From: Candidatus Bathyarchaeota archaeon | GTDB lineage: Archaea > Thermoproteota > Bathyarchaeia > Bathyarchaeales > Bathycorpusculaceae | Reading direction: 5' to 3' | Length of the DNA stretch: 6,407 nt | NCBI GenBank assembly: GCA_030627225.1 | Contig: DAOUSM010000056.1 | Location: 1 to 6,407 of the forward strand | In this document: piece by piece, positions 1 through 5,932 of the stretch | How the letters are laid out: each line of letters begins with the position of its first letter | Position numbering within the stretch: the first letter of the stretch is position 1 | Position numbers and translations under genes: made by a program | Notes under the pieces: generated by a model | Seen by the model: only the letters and a program-made list of their open reading frames with translations | The model's database searches: none | What the model was told of the DNA's origin: nothing

Positions 1-1193
1 CGCATTTTTCCAAATTGATTTTCCTCGTTTGTTATTATGAAATTCATAACTTCGGTGAAGCCTAACCCTATCATTATTTGTCTAACAGTGTTTGCAAGCC
101 TTGTTGACTCATGAAGGCTGCCCGTTGTCACTGCTTTGGGCTTTGTTGGTTTAAGCCTGTAATAACCGTAACCAATGGCAACCTCTTCAACTAAGTCGAC
201 CTCGTGTAAAATGTCGATTCGATAGGCTGGAACGTCCACTTCAACCGTTCCATCTTTGGCTTTTCTAGCATCCAACCTGCATTTCTTCAGACATTCAATA
301 ATTTTGTTTTCTGGAAGCCTAAGACCCAGCAACTCGTTGGCATAAGCTTGCCGCAGCCTCATCCTTTGTGGAGCTAAATCTGGAGAAACAATCGTTCTAT
401 CTGGATAATTCACCTGAACCGATTCTATTATACCACCCATGTCTGCAAGAGCCGTAGCAAGAACATTCAGAGCCTGTTCAACAGCATTAAAATCTGGTCC
501 CGTTACGTCTAGGAAGAAGTTTCCTGTTTCAGCGTCTACCCGTGTTAATTCACCGTTTATTATCGGAGGCATCGAAAGAACGTTTCCGTCAGCATCTATC
601 AACAGTGGATATTTCGGAGCCCAGTCAACCAAGTGTTTGTACGCCATCCCTTTTTCATGTTTCTGAAGGATTTCTCGCAGCGTCATCTCCTCTGTTTTGC
701 CCAGAGGAACAAACTTCGCTTTGTCTGGGTCGGCAGCTAAATAGGTGAAGGGTGGCTTAACACTATCTAAGTTGTGCACGCCTATTGAGGCTTTTCTACG
801 GTCTCTGCCAACACCCCAGTGCAAGTCCTCCTGAATCTCCATAATCTCTCGAACAGAATCCTCATCTAACTTTATGTTTCTAATAACAGCGCTTAGCATG
901 TAAGGACGAACTTTCTGAACAGACTTGTCAACGTTTAAAATGATGTTACCTTTGTGCACTTTATATTTTGGTAAACCTGTTTTCCACTCCATTAATCCCT
1001 GAATGGCTCTCGCTATACCGGCATAGCTTGAAAAGTCAACGCGGTTCGGGTTAAACTCAACCTTCACGTAATCTGCGCCTACTTCTTCTAAGTCAACACC
1101 TATCCATGGAAGCCATTTAGCCATCTCATCAACTGTCAGTGAACGCCCAACAAACCTTGAAAATCTATCCCTATACAAAGTTATTGCTGGCAT
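1..1193 (-). CDS. pheT: Phenylalanyl-tRNA synthetase beta chain, 3' end outside the window
   Basis: This is the beta subunit of the cytoplasmic (alpha-beta)2 enzyme that charges tRNA-Phe. I translated the minus strand from the ATG at 1193-1191: it is open for 397 codons and leaves the window without a stop. Archaeal PheT is usually about 550-590 residues, so roughly two thirds is present. The N-terminus matches the archaeal form, which lacks the bacterial tRNA-binding B2 insertion. The B1-like segment includes FNPNRVDFSSYAGIARA (about 47-63). A B3/B4 region (about 90-255) is followed by a B5 region (about 265-347), whose DILHEVDLVEEVAIGYGY stretch (327-344) is the conserved acidic part of B5. 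The start of the catalytic-like core follows (from about 355). The start is fixed by a strong ribosome binding site inside pheS, and the gene overlaps pheS by 13 nt, so the two chains are probably made by coupled translation. Nothing looks broken. The identification is secure. Confidence 0.96.
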   Translation of the reverse strand, partial: MPAITLYRDRFSRFVGRSLTVDEMAKWLPWIGVDLEEVGADYVKVEFNPNRVDFSSYAGIARAIQGLMEWKTGLPKYKVHKGNIILNVDKSVQKVRPYMLSAVIRNIKLDEDSVREIMEIQEDLHWGVGRDRRKASIGVHNLDSVKPPFTYLAADPDKAKFVPLGKTEEMTLREILQKHEKGMAYKHLVDWAPKYPLLIDADGNVLSMPPIINGELTRVDAETGNFFLDVTGPDFNAVEQALNVLATALADMGGIIESVQVNYPDRTIVSPDLAPQRMRLRQAYANELLGLRLPENKIIECLKKCRLDARKAKDGTVEVDVPAYRIDILHEVDLVEEVAIGYGYYRLKPTKPKAVTTGSLHESTRLANTVRQIMIGLGFTEVMNFIITNEENQFGKM

Positions 1194-2695
1194 ACTGGAG
1201 TCCTCCTAATCCAGCCTAAATCGTTCTTATACAAGAATCGAATGTCATCAACGCCAAGTTTCAGCATGACTAAACGTTCTAGCCCACCGCCCCATGCTAA
1301 GACAGGATATTTTATGCCCAATGGAGCTAGCACTTCAGGGCGGAAAATTCCCATCCCACAGAGTTCAAACCATTTTTTAAGTTCCGGAATGTAAACAGTG
1401 GATTGAGCTGAAGGTTCCGTGTATGGAAAGTAGCTCGGCCAAAACCGCACTTTTTTCAATCCAAGCCTTAGATAAAACTCCTTTAATGTTCCAATAAGGT
1501 CGCGCAATGTTACATTTTTGTCCATAATTATTCCTTCAAAGTTATGGAATTCAGCCAAGCTTTTGTAATCCATTTTTTCATTGCGATAAACACGGTCAAC
1601 AGAGAACACTTTTACTGGCGGCTTTTGATGTTCAGCTAAATATCGAATGGTCGTCGCCGTTGTATGCGTTCGCAGAATGAGTCTTCTCGCTTCTTCAGGA
1701 CTCCAGGAATATCGCCAGCCCCTTGAACCGGTTATCCAACCATTCTCATGCGTCTTTGCAACCTTACCCACTATAGACTTTCTAGGCAGTTTTCCAGCCT
1801 TCGGATATCCCAAATAGAAAGTATCATGCATTTCCCTTGCTGGATGGTCTTGAGGCTGGAATAAAGCATCGAAATTCCAGAAAGCGGTTTCAACTATTGG
1901 ACCTCGAATCTCTGTGAAACCCATCTCTGTGAAAATTTCCTTTACCCTCTGAATTATTTGCTGAACCGGATGCAGTTTTGCAGGATAGACTATTGGGCCG
2001 GGTGCTGTTACATCAAATTTTGTAAGTTTCACCTTTCGCCATTTTCCAGTTATGATAAGTTCTGGCGTGAGCTGTGTTATTTCTTCGGTAACTCTAACAC
2101 CCTTTTTTACTGCCACCCAGCCAGCTTCTGTTATTTCGATTATTCTTTTTGTCTTCTCCCCAATTTCCAAGAGCTTTCTTCTTTTCAAAGTTTGGACTGC
2201 AGACTGCAATTCAAGACTTAAATCTTCTGCAATTACCTGCCCCTTTCTGTCCAAAAGCTTTAGTAATTTTTCGTCGGCTCCTTCCTTTTCTGGTCTTTCT
2301 AATAGTTGTAACATGTTTGTTTTCGTGTCAAGCGTCGCCCAGTTTTTCTTCCGAACCCATCCCAACGCTATTGGCACAAAATTTTTCTCTAACTTGGCTT
2401 TTTCAACTGTTTTTTCGAGGGGTGCTTTTCCGCCTAACTTTGTTAAAGCGTTTATTAAGCGTCTTTCTGGTAAACCCCTTTTCGCGTGGAGTCTTCCTTC
2501 TTCGTTAAGCTTTACAATTGTCTGTTTCTCTTCGTGGATTTTCACAAGTTTTCTTTCTTGCAGTGTTAATGCTGCACGCATTATCGCAGCATCAGTCAAT
2601 TTGCTCTCGGTTATTATTTGCTCTACTGATGCTTTTCCGCCCAGTCTTTCTATGGCTAAAAGAGTTTTGCGTTCATGTCTTCTAAGCTCAATCAT
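1181..2695 (-). CDS. pheS: Phenylalanyl-tRNA synthetase alpha chain
   Basis: This is the catalytic alpha subunit, a class II synthetase that activates phenylalanine and charges tRNA-Phe with PheT. The 504-residue product has the usual archaeal length. Residues 1 to about 200 look like consecutive winged-helix modules, the N-terminal extension typical of archaeal/eukaryotic PheS. The catalytic domain follows: a motif 1 region around 248-270 (EMGFTEIRGP), the conserved FQPQDHPAREMHDTFYL stretch (279-295), and RTHTTA (342-347). Motif 2 includes VYRNE (369-373) and EFHNFEG (382-388). FPYTEPS (423-429) belongs to the phenylalanine pocket, and motif 3 is GGGLERL (469-475), where GLGIERL-like wording is more usual. 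The ATG at 2695 is preceded by only a weak purine-rich site (GAAGGGA, about 8 nt away), but it begins a typical N-terminus. The gene ends 13 nt inside pheT. It lies 189 nt downstream of trpS and has its own candidate promoter. Confidence 0.97.
   Translation of the reverse strand: MIELRRHERKTLLAIERLGGKASVEQIITESKLTDAAIMRAALTLQERKLVKIHEEKQTIVKLNEEGRLHAKRGLPERRLINALTKLGGKAPLEKTVEKAKLEKNFVPIALGWVRKKNWATLDTKTNMLQLLERPEKEGADEKLLKLLDRKGQVIAEDLSLELQSAVQTLKRRKLLEIGEKTKRIIEITEAGWVAVKKGVRVTEEITQLTPELIITGKWRKVKLTKFDVTAPGPIVYPAKLHPVQQIIQRVKEIFTEMGFTEIRGPIVETAFWNFDALFQPQDHPAREMHDTFYLGYPKAGKLPRKSIVGKVAKTHENGWITGSRGWRYSWSPEEARRLILRTHTTATTIRYLAEHQKPPVKVFSVDRVYRNEKMDYKSLAEFHNFEGIIMDKNVTLRDLIGTLKEFYLRLGLKKVRFWPSYFPYTEPSAQSTVYIPELKKWFELCGMGIFRPEVLAPLGIKYPVLAWGGGLERLVMLKLGVDDIRFLYKNDLGWIRRTPVCQQ
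1201..1207 (-). promoter_or_regulatory. Ribosome binding site of pheT inside the pheS coding region
   Basis: On the minus strand this reads AGGAGGA, seven nucleotides before the pheT ATG. It lies within the last codons of pheS and is close to a perfect match to the archaeal 16S anti-Shine-Dalgarno sequence. It decides the pheT start and suggests that ribosomes finishing pheS reinitiate on pheT. Confidence 0.85.
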
Positions 2696-2718
2696 AGCGT
2701 TTCCCTTCTTGGATTGAA

Positions 2719-2731
2719 CAAACTAAGTTTG
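2719..2731. repeat. Short perfect inverted repeat in the pheS leader
   Basis: CAAACT and AGTTTG flank a single A, a perfect 6-1-6 inverted repeat 24-36 nt upstream of the pheS ATG. If the TATA-like box at 2751-2759 is used, transcription would start near 2729, inside this repeat, which is where a repressor could block initiation. The arms are short and AT-rich, so chance is a real alternative. Confidence 0.35.
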
Positions 2732-2750
2732 GTAATGTAGTTGTTCTAGT

Positions 2751-2759
2751 TTTAATAAA
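2751..2759 (-). promoter_or_regulatory. Candidate TATA box for pheS-pheT
   Basis: On the minus strand this reads TTTATTAAA, within the context ACTTTTATTAAAAC. It is the best TATA-like element in the 189-nt gap between trpS and pheS. A start about 25 nt downstream would give a leader of roughly 30-35 nt before the pheS ATG. No clear purine BRE precedes it, so this is a compositional call only. Transcription reading through from trpS is also possible. Confidence 0.4.
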
Positions 2760-2837
2760 AGTATGCATGTTCTTTGGTGGCTTTTGTTCAGAAAATGTTT
2801 GCGTTTTTAAGTAAATTGGCGAGGCATCACTTCACCA

Positions 2838-2868
2838 CAATAATGAAATACATAAGAGTTATTTATTG
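2838..2868. other. AT-rich imperfect inverted repeat just after trpS
   Basis: CAATAA at the left end and TTATTG at the right end can pair, with further short A/T pairing inside (AAATA with TATTT). It begins about 17 nt past the trpS stop, so it could mark the end of the trpS transcript. The stem is weak and no long T tract follows on the minus strand. The rest of the 2696-2884 gap shows no RNA gene and no convincing reading frame. Confidence 0.2.
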
Positions 2869-2884
2869 TTTATTTCACTCCTTG

Positions 2885-4009
2885 CTATTCTACTTGGAGA
2901 ATTTCCCGCGCCTTATCAATAAATTTCATCTTTTCCCGCTGGTGTTCCATCACAAATTTTAATACAGCGTCAATTGTTTGCTTTTTATGTTCTCCACACA
3001 GTAGTTTTCCAGTTTTGCAGTCATTGTAAGCCTTTATGATTTCGTTGTCATCTTCCACGAAATGGAAGAGGCAGATTTCATACACTGGGCAGATTTCTGG
3101 AACTCCGCCGAGTTCACGTTGCTCTTTAATAGTTGCTCTTCCACCGGTAAAGGCGTTAGATATTCGCTCTGCTATTGTTTCTGGCTTGTCGTGTAAAGTG
3201 AAATAGTTCATTTGCCGCTTGCTCATTTTTGGAGAACCATCTAAGCCTTTCATAAGCTTGTGGTAGGTTGAGGATGGAAGGATAAAATTGTATTTTCGAT
3301 GGAATATTTGGGCAAGATCTCTTGTGAAGCGAATATGTGGATCTTGGTCAACACCCACGGGAATCACAGTGGGCTTAGGTCCGCCGAAGTCTTCTAGCTG
3401 AGGTAAGAGAATGTCTCCGGCTTGTATCAAAGCTGACAAGTATAGACCTATATGGCGTTCACCGTAAATTGCCTTCATAGTAGCCAATGTTACGGCTCTT
3501 CCAAAGATTATCGCTAGGTCCTTAACTCTAATTTCTTTAGATTGCCGATAAATGTATGCTCGTTTAGGGTCCAGTCCGAGTGCAAGCAAGTCTGCAACGT
3601 TGTCTGCAGCTATTTTTTCGCTTTTCTTGAATGGAATTTTGTTATCTTCGTAAGCTTCTATATCGGCAATACAGTAGAATGTCTGAGCGCCTTGCTGCTG
3701 AAAATAGATTATTTCTTTTGCAGTCATTAAAGTACCCAAATGAAATTCACCTGTGGGCTTTATACCACTTAAAACAGCGAACTCTTCACGTTTTCGCATG
3801 GCACCTGATATCCTATCAAAGTCTCGGTGCCCAAAAACTATTCCACGTCTCATGTATAAAGATGGATTCGGCACCATCGATAGGAAGGGTTTAAACGGTT
3901 CAATTCCAAATTCCATGTACAATCGTTCATAATCTGCGACTACACTTGTTCCGAACGGGTCGAGCACCGTTTTTTTGTTAGAATCTGGCAACAAACACTT
4001 CTCCTCCAT
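2885..4009 (-). CDS. trpS: Tryptophanyl-tRNA synthetase, archaeal/eukaryotic type
   Basis: This cytoplasmic class I synthetase charges tRNA-Trp. The 374-residue product opens with the family's N-terminal block (LDPFGTSVVADYERL, 16-30, and RRGIVFGHRDFDRI, 54-67). The Rossmann core follows. Its HIGH-type motif reads HLGT (90-93) after KPTG, and CIADIEAY lies at 113-120. The tryptophan-site region GVDQDPHIRFTRDLA is at 219-233, and the KMSKS-type loop reads KMSKR (261-265). The C-terminal part has the archaeal AFTGGRATIKEQRELGG stretch (286-302), then ICPVYE and a LLCGEHKK segment (336-343). Both signature motifs are slightly off the common wording, but each keeps its central residues. The start is uncertain: the ATG at 4009 has no upstream ribosome binding site, whereas a perfect GGAGGAG covers codons 1-3 and sits 6 nt before a TTG at 3994 (369 residues). 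Either choice keeps the conserved N-terminus. The gene is divergent from the flavin reductase gene. Confidence 0.95.
   Translation of the reverse strand: MEEKCLLPDSNKKTVLDPFGTSVVADYERLYMEFGIEPFKPFLSMVPNPSLYMRRGIVFGHRDFDRISGAMRKREEFAVLSGIKPTGEFHLGTLMTAKEIIYFQQQGAQTFYCIADIEAYEDNKIPFKKSEKIAADNVADLLALGLDPKRAYIYRQSKEIRVKDLAIIFGRAVTLATMKAIYGERHIGLYLSALIQAGDILLPQLEDFGGPKPTVIPVGVDQDPHIRFTRDLAQIFHRKYNFILPSSTYHKLMKGLDGSPKMSKRQMNYFTLHDKPETIAERISNAFTGGRATIKEQRELGGVPEICPVYEICLFHFVEDDNEIIKAYNDCKTGKLLCGEHKKQTIDAVLKFVMEHQREKMKFIDKAREILQVE
4001..4007 (-). promoter_or_regulatory. GGAGGAG site overlapping the first trpS codons
   Basis: On the minus strand this reads GGAGGAG and starts at the G of the ATG at 4009. 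It is six nucleotides before the TTG at 3994-3992 (codon 6) and nine before a second TTG (codon 7). This is normal Shine-Dalgarno spacing for a TTG start. The alternative is that it is simply the two Glu codons GAG GAG after an ATG translated from a very short leader. Confidence 0.55.
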
Positions 4010-4041
4010 TTATGTTAAAGAGGCATATAAGTTCAAGAAGG

Positions 4042-4052
4042 TTTTTAAATTT
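4042..4052 (-). promoter_or_regulatory. Candidate TATA box for trpS
   Basis: On the minus strand this region reads AATTTAAAAAC, preceded by CTCA, which gives an A-rich run before a TATA-like core. Transcription would start near 4018-4022, giving a leader of about 10 nt to the ATG at 4009 or about 25 nt to the TTG at 3994. A second, weaker TATA-like stretch (CTTATATG) lies at about 4023-4030. Confidence 0.45.
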
Positions 4053-4154
4053 GAGTGTGTAAGCTACAAAAACGAGAAGAATTTTAACGAGAGTTAACAC
4101 CAGTCCAACGCATTCCCCAACAAAAATGGTAAGTAGTAATGTTTAAACTTTTTG

Positions 4155-4168
4155 GAAAGCTATTTTAA
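4155..4168 (+). promoter_or_regulatory. Candidate promoter of the flavin reductase gene
   Basis: GAAAGC, a purine-rich BRE-like element, is followed directly by TATTTTAA. A start about 25 nt downstream (near 4190) would leave a leader of about 18 nt that contains the GGAGGA site at 4196-4201. This spacing is what an archaeal promoter with a Shine-Dalgarno leader should show. TTTAAACTTTT at 4142-4152 is an alternative box further upstream. Confidence 0.45.
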
Positions 4169-4195
4169 GCAGTCTTCAAATTGAAAATTTATCTT

Positions 4196-4201
4196 GGAGG
4201 A
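4196..4201 (+). promoter_or_regulatory. Ribosome binding site deciding the flavin reductase start
   Basis: GGAGGA lies six nucleotides before the ATG at 4208. A TTG at 4181 is in the same frame and would add nine residues, but this site would then fall inside the coding region. The ATG at 4208 is therefore the better start. Confidence 0.85.
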
Positions 4202-4207
4202 TTAGTT

Positions 4208-4768
4208 ATGGATTCTGAAAAGGCAAAAATCAATGGTTCATCTTCATATAGGCTTCTTCATCCAATGCATACGGTGCTTGTTTCATGCGTCGGCAAAACC
4301 GGAAAACCAAACATCATAACTTTAGCATGGGCTATGCCCACATCAATTAATCCGCCGCTGGTTGCCGTAAGCATTGCACCTAGAAGGTACTCTCATACTC
4401 TTATTGAGGAGACAAAAGAGTTTGTGGTGAACATTCCAACAATGGACGTGCTAAAGGAGACGCTTTTCTGCGGTAGGGTAAGCGGCAGAGAACACGACAA
4501 GTTTAAAGAAACTGGTTTAACGCCTTTGCCCGCTAAAAAGGTGAAACCACCAATAATAAAGGAATGTGTAGCCCATTTAGAATGCAAGCTTCATAACCAA
4601 TTTACAACGGGCGACCACACAATATTTGTTGGCGAAATAGTTGAAGCCTACGCGGACAAGGATGCTTCTACAGAAGGTTACAATTTAGAAAAAGCAAAGA
4701 CGATTTTCCACTTAGGCGGAAACGAGTTCGCAACCCTTGAACCTAAAATTTTCACGCCTAAACTTTAA
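4208..4768 (+). CDS. Flavin reductase-like, FMN-binding split-barrel protein
   Basis: The 186-residue product belongs to the flavin reductase-like family (DIM6/NTAB type), small cytoplasmic FMN proteins with a split-barrel fold that usually act as dimers. Family wording is clear: NIITLAWAMPTSINPP (35-50), SIAPRRYSHTLI (55-66), EFVVNIP (71-77), CGRVSGREHDKF (88-99), GDHTIFVGEIVEAY (135-148) and HLGGNEF (168-174). The segments at 35-66 and 88-99 are the usual flavin-contacting parts. There is no signal peptide or membrane segment. The length is normal for the single-domain archaeal members. The substrate is unknown: members reduce free flavin, serve oxygenases, or pass electrons to other acceptors, and neither neighbour (trpS, or the hydrolase remnant and map) points to a pathway. 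It has its own candidate promoter and ribosome binding site and is probably transcribed alone. The family call is secure; any specific reaction would be a guess. Confidence 0.9.
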   Translation: MDSEKAKINGSSSYRLLHPMHTVLVSCVGKTGKPNIITLAWAMPTSINPPLVAVSIAPRRYSHTLIEETKEFVVNIPTMDVLKETLFCGRVSGREHDKFKETGLTPLPAKKVKPPIIKECVAHLECKLHNQFTTGDHTIFVGEIVEAYADKDASTEGYNLEKAKTIFHLGGNEFATLEPKIFTPKL

Positions 4769-4779
4769 AATGCTTACAT

Positions 4780-4798
4780 AAGCTAAAACTAGTAGCTT
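4780..4798 (+). terminator. Possible terminator hairpin after the flavin reductase gene
   Basis: AAGCTA (4780-4785) can pair with TAGCTT (4793-4798) across a 7-nt loop, 11 nt after the stop codon. The sequence that follows is TCTCG, with no T run, so this is a weak candidate. It also abuts the 3' edge of the hydrolase remnant on the other strand. Confidence 0.25.
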
Positions 4799-4799
4799 T

Positions 4800-4991
4800 C
4801 TCGTCTGCCGATTGCGCCAAACCCGTAAAAGTCTTGTAATGCTTTGGAATAACCATATCCGTCTCAGTATTTCCGAGGCTTTTATTGGTGATGTTGGATT
4901 TCCATCAAGCCACGGGTCAACAAAAGCGATTCTATTTGCAACTTCAACTTTGAACGCTGCATGCTCCTTTAATGTAAACCTTTTAAATCAT
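4800..4991 (-). pseudogene. Remnant of a UPF0173 metallo-beta-lactamase-fold hydrolase gene
   Basis: The minus strand holds two pieces of one protein family in two frames. From 4963 down to about 4868 it reads HAAFKVEVANRIAFVDPW and then LDGNPTSPIKASEI. This matches the first strand region of UPF0173 (YtkL-like) metal-dependent hydrolases, which begin like ..WLGHAAF.IE....IDPFLTGNP. From 4865 a shifted frame reads ETDMVIPKHYKTF then TGLAQSADE (to about 4800), like the family's C-terminal VVPMHYNTFP..EQ block. Together they are about 55 codons of a protein normally about 220-235 long. The middle, with the HxHxDH zinc-binding motif, is absent, so the product could not be an active hydrolase. 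The front is damaged too: a possible old ATG at 4991 is followed by TAA two codons later, and one extra base lies just before the His codon. The well-kept wording suggests a recent deletion. An assembly or binning artefact is the main alternative. Confidence 0.78.
4976..4989 (+). promoter_or_regulatory. Candidate promoter of map
   Basis: AAACC followed by TTTTAAATC gives a BRE/TATA-like element. A start about 25 nt downstream (near 5010) would leave about 17 nt to the ATG at 5027, or about 8 nt to the GTG at 5018. The element lies within the degraded 5' end of the minus-strand hydrolase remnant. Confidence 0.45.
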
Positions 4992-5026
4992 AACATGGTT
5001 AGCGTTAATAAAAACAAGTGACATTA

Positions 5027-5932
5027 ATGAACGGTTATGACGAGGAAGCCATTGAAAAGTTTCGGCTGTCTGGAAAAATTCTTCGTGAGACACGCGAAGA
5101 AATAAAACATTTTGTTCGCGAAGGAATGCCAATAATTAAAATCTGTGAAAAAGCTGAGGGACTTATACGGGAAAAGGGTGGAAGACCAGCGTTTCCATGT
5201 AACGTCTCAATAAACGAAATAGCAGCGCATTACACATCTCCCCCAAACGACAAGAGAAGAATTCCGGAGAAATCGATAGTTAAAGTGGATATTGGTGTCC
5301 ACGTTGACGGCTACGTAACTGACACGGCAATCACCATATGCTTTAACCCAGAATACGTAAGCCTTGTGGAAGCAGCTGAACAGGCTCTGAAAACAGCCGT
5401 AAACAACATCCATCCGGGAATGCCCACGTCAAAATTAGGAGCAATTATCGAAAAAACCATAAAATCTCGTGGGTTCAAACCGATTTCGAATTTGACAGGG
5501 CATCAGGTTGGGCGTTATCTTGTGCACGCTGGTACTTCCCTACCTAATGTCTCACATTTATCTTTTACAAAAATTAAGCTCGGTGAAGTCTATGCCATTG
5601 AGCCTTTCGTAACTCTTCTCAAAGCCGTAGGCAAGGTTGAAAACGGCGAAGAAGTCACAATTTTCCGTTTTCTCAAGCACAAGTCTCTGAAAAACCCGTA
5701 TGCGAAACAACTCCTCAAATACATTGAGGAAAACTTTAGAACTCTACCTTTTGCTGAACGTTGGTTGCTAGGTGCAGTGCCGAAAGAACATTATCGGGAA
5801 GCCTTCCGTGAACTCTTATCTTCAAAAGCTATTATGGGTTATCCCATATTCATCGAAGCCAGCGGAAAACCAGTTGCTCAGGCTGAACACACCGTTTTCA
5901 TAGTCGAAGATGGATGTATTGTCCTAACCTAG
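5027..5932 (+). CDS. map: Methionine aminopeptidase, type II
   Basis: This cytoplasmic metalloprotease removes the initiator methionine from new proteins. From the ATG at 5027 the product has 301 residues, close to the archaeal type II norm. All five expected metal ligands are visible by alignment in memory with the Pyrococcus enzyme: Asp88 and Asp99 in KVDIGVHVDGYVTDTA, His159 in TGHQVGRY, Glu192 in AIEPF and Glu287 in QAEHT. The conserved substrate-site histidines are His68 (AAHYTS) and His167 (LVHAG). Residues of about 215-275 form the helical insertion that defines type II. The start is not certain: neither the ATG nor an in-frame GTG at 5018 (304 residues) has a Shine-Dalgarno sequence, and the predicted leader is short. 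The ATG was chosen because the extra MTL adds nothing family-like. The stop codon overlaps that of the convergent membrane-protein gene. Nothing looks damaged. Confidence 0.95.
   Translation: MNGYDEEAIEKFRLSGKILRETREEIKHFVREGMPIIKICEKAEGLIREKGGRPAFPCNVSINEIAAHYTSPPNDKRRIPEKSIVKVDIGVHVDGYVTDTAITICFNPEYVSLVEAAEQALKTAVNNIHPGMPTSKLGAIIEKTIKSRGFKPISNLTGHQVGRYLVHAGTSLPNVSHLSFTKIKLGEVYAIEPFVTLLKAVGKVENGEEVTIFRFLKHKSLKNPYAKQLLKYIEENFRTLPFAERWLLGAVPKEHYREAFRELLSSKAIMGYPIFIEASGKPVAQAEHTVFIVEDGCIVLT

Noticed and set aside
439..748. Two overlapping plus-strand open frames opposite pheT
   Set aside because: They lie wholly antisense to a well-conserved pheT coding region, have no ribosome binding site, and their translations show no family wording.
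1958..2717. Long plus-strand open frames opposite the pheS N-terminal region, the longest 221 codons
   Set aside because: They are Ser/Phe/Leu-rich translations produced by the Lys/Glu-rich winged-helix codons of pheS on the other strand.
2780..2830. A C/D-box guide RNA on the minus strand (GTGATGC followed about 40 nt later by CTGA)
   Set aside because: Box C has a mismatch and no proper D' or C' boxes are visible between them. The spacing alone is not enough.
2774..2962. Plus-strand open frame of 62 codons in the pheS-trpS gap
   Set aside because: It runs into the antisense of the trpS 3' end, has a non-ATG start without a ribosome binding site, and shows only a hydrophobic AT-rich composition.
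4181..4207. TTG at 4181 as the flavin reductase start
   Set aside because: It would place the GGAGGA site within the coding region, while the ATG at 4208 has that site at normal spacing.
4812..5021. Plus-strand open frame of 69 codons between the flavin reductase gene and map
   Set aside because: It is the antisense of the hydrolase remnant, and it begins without a ribosome binding site. The minus strand carries the recognisable protein wording.
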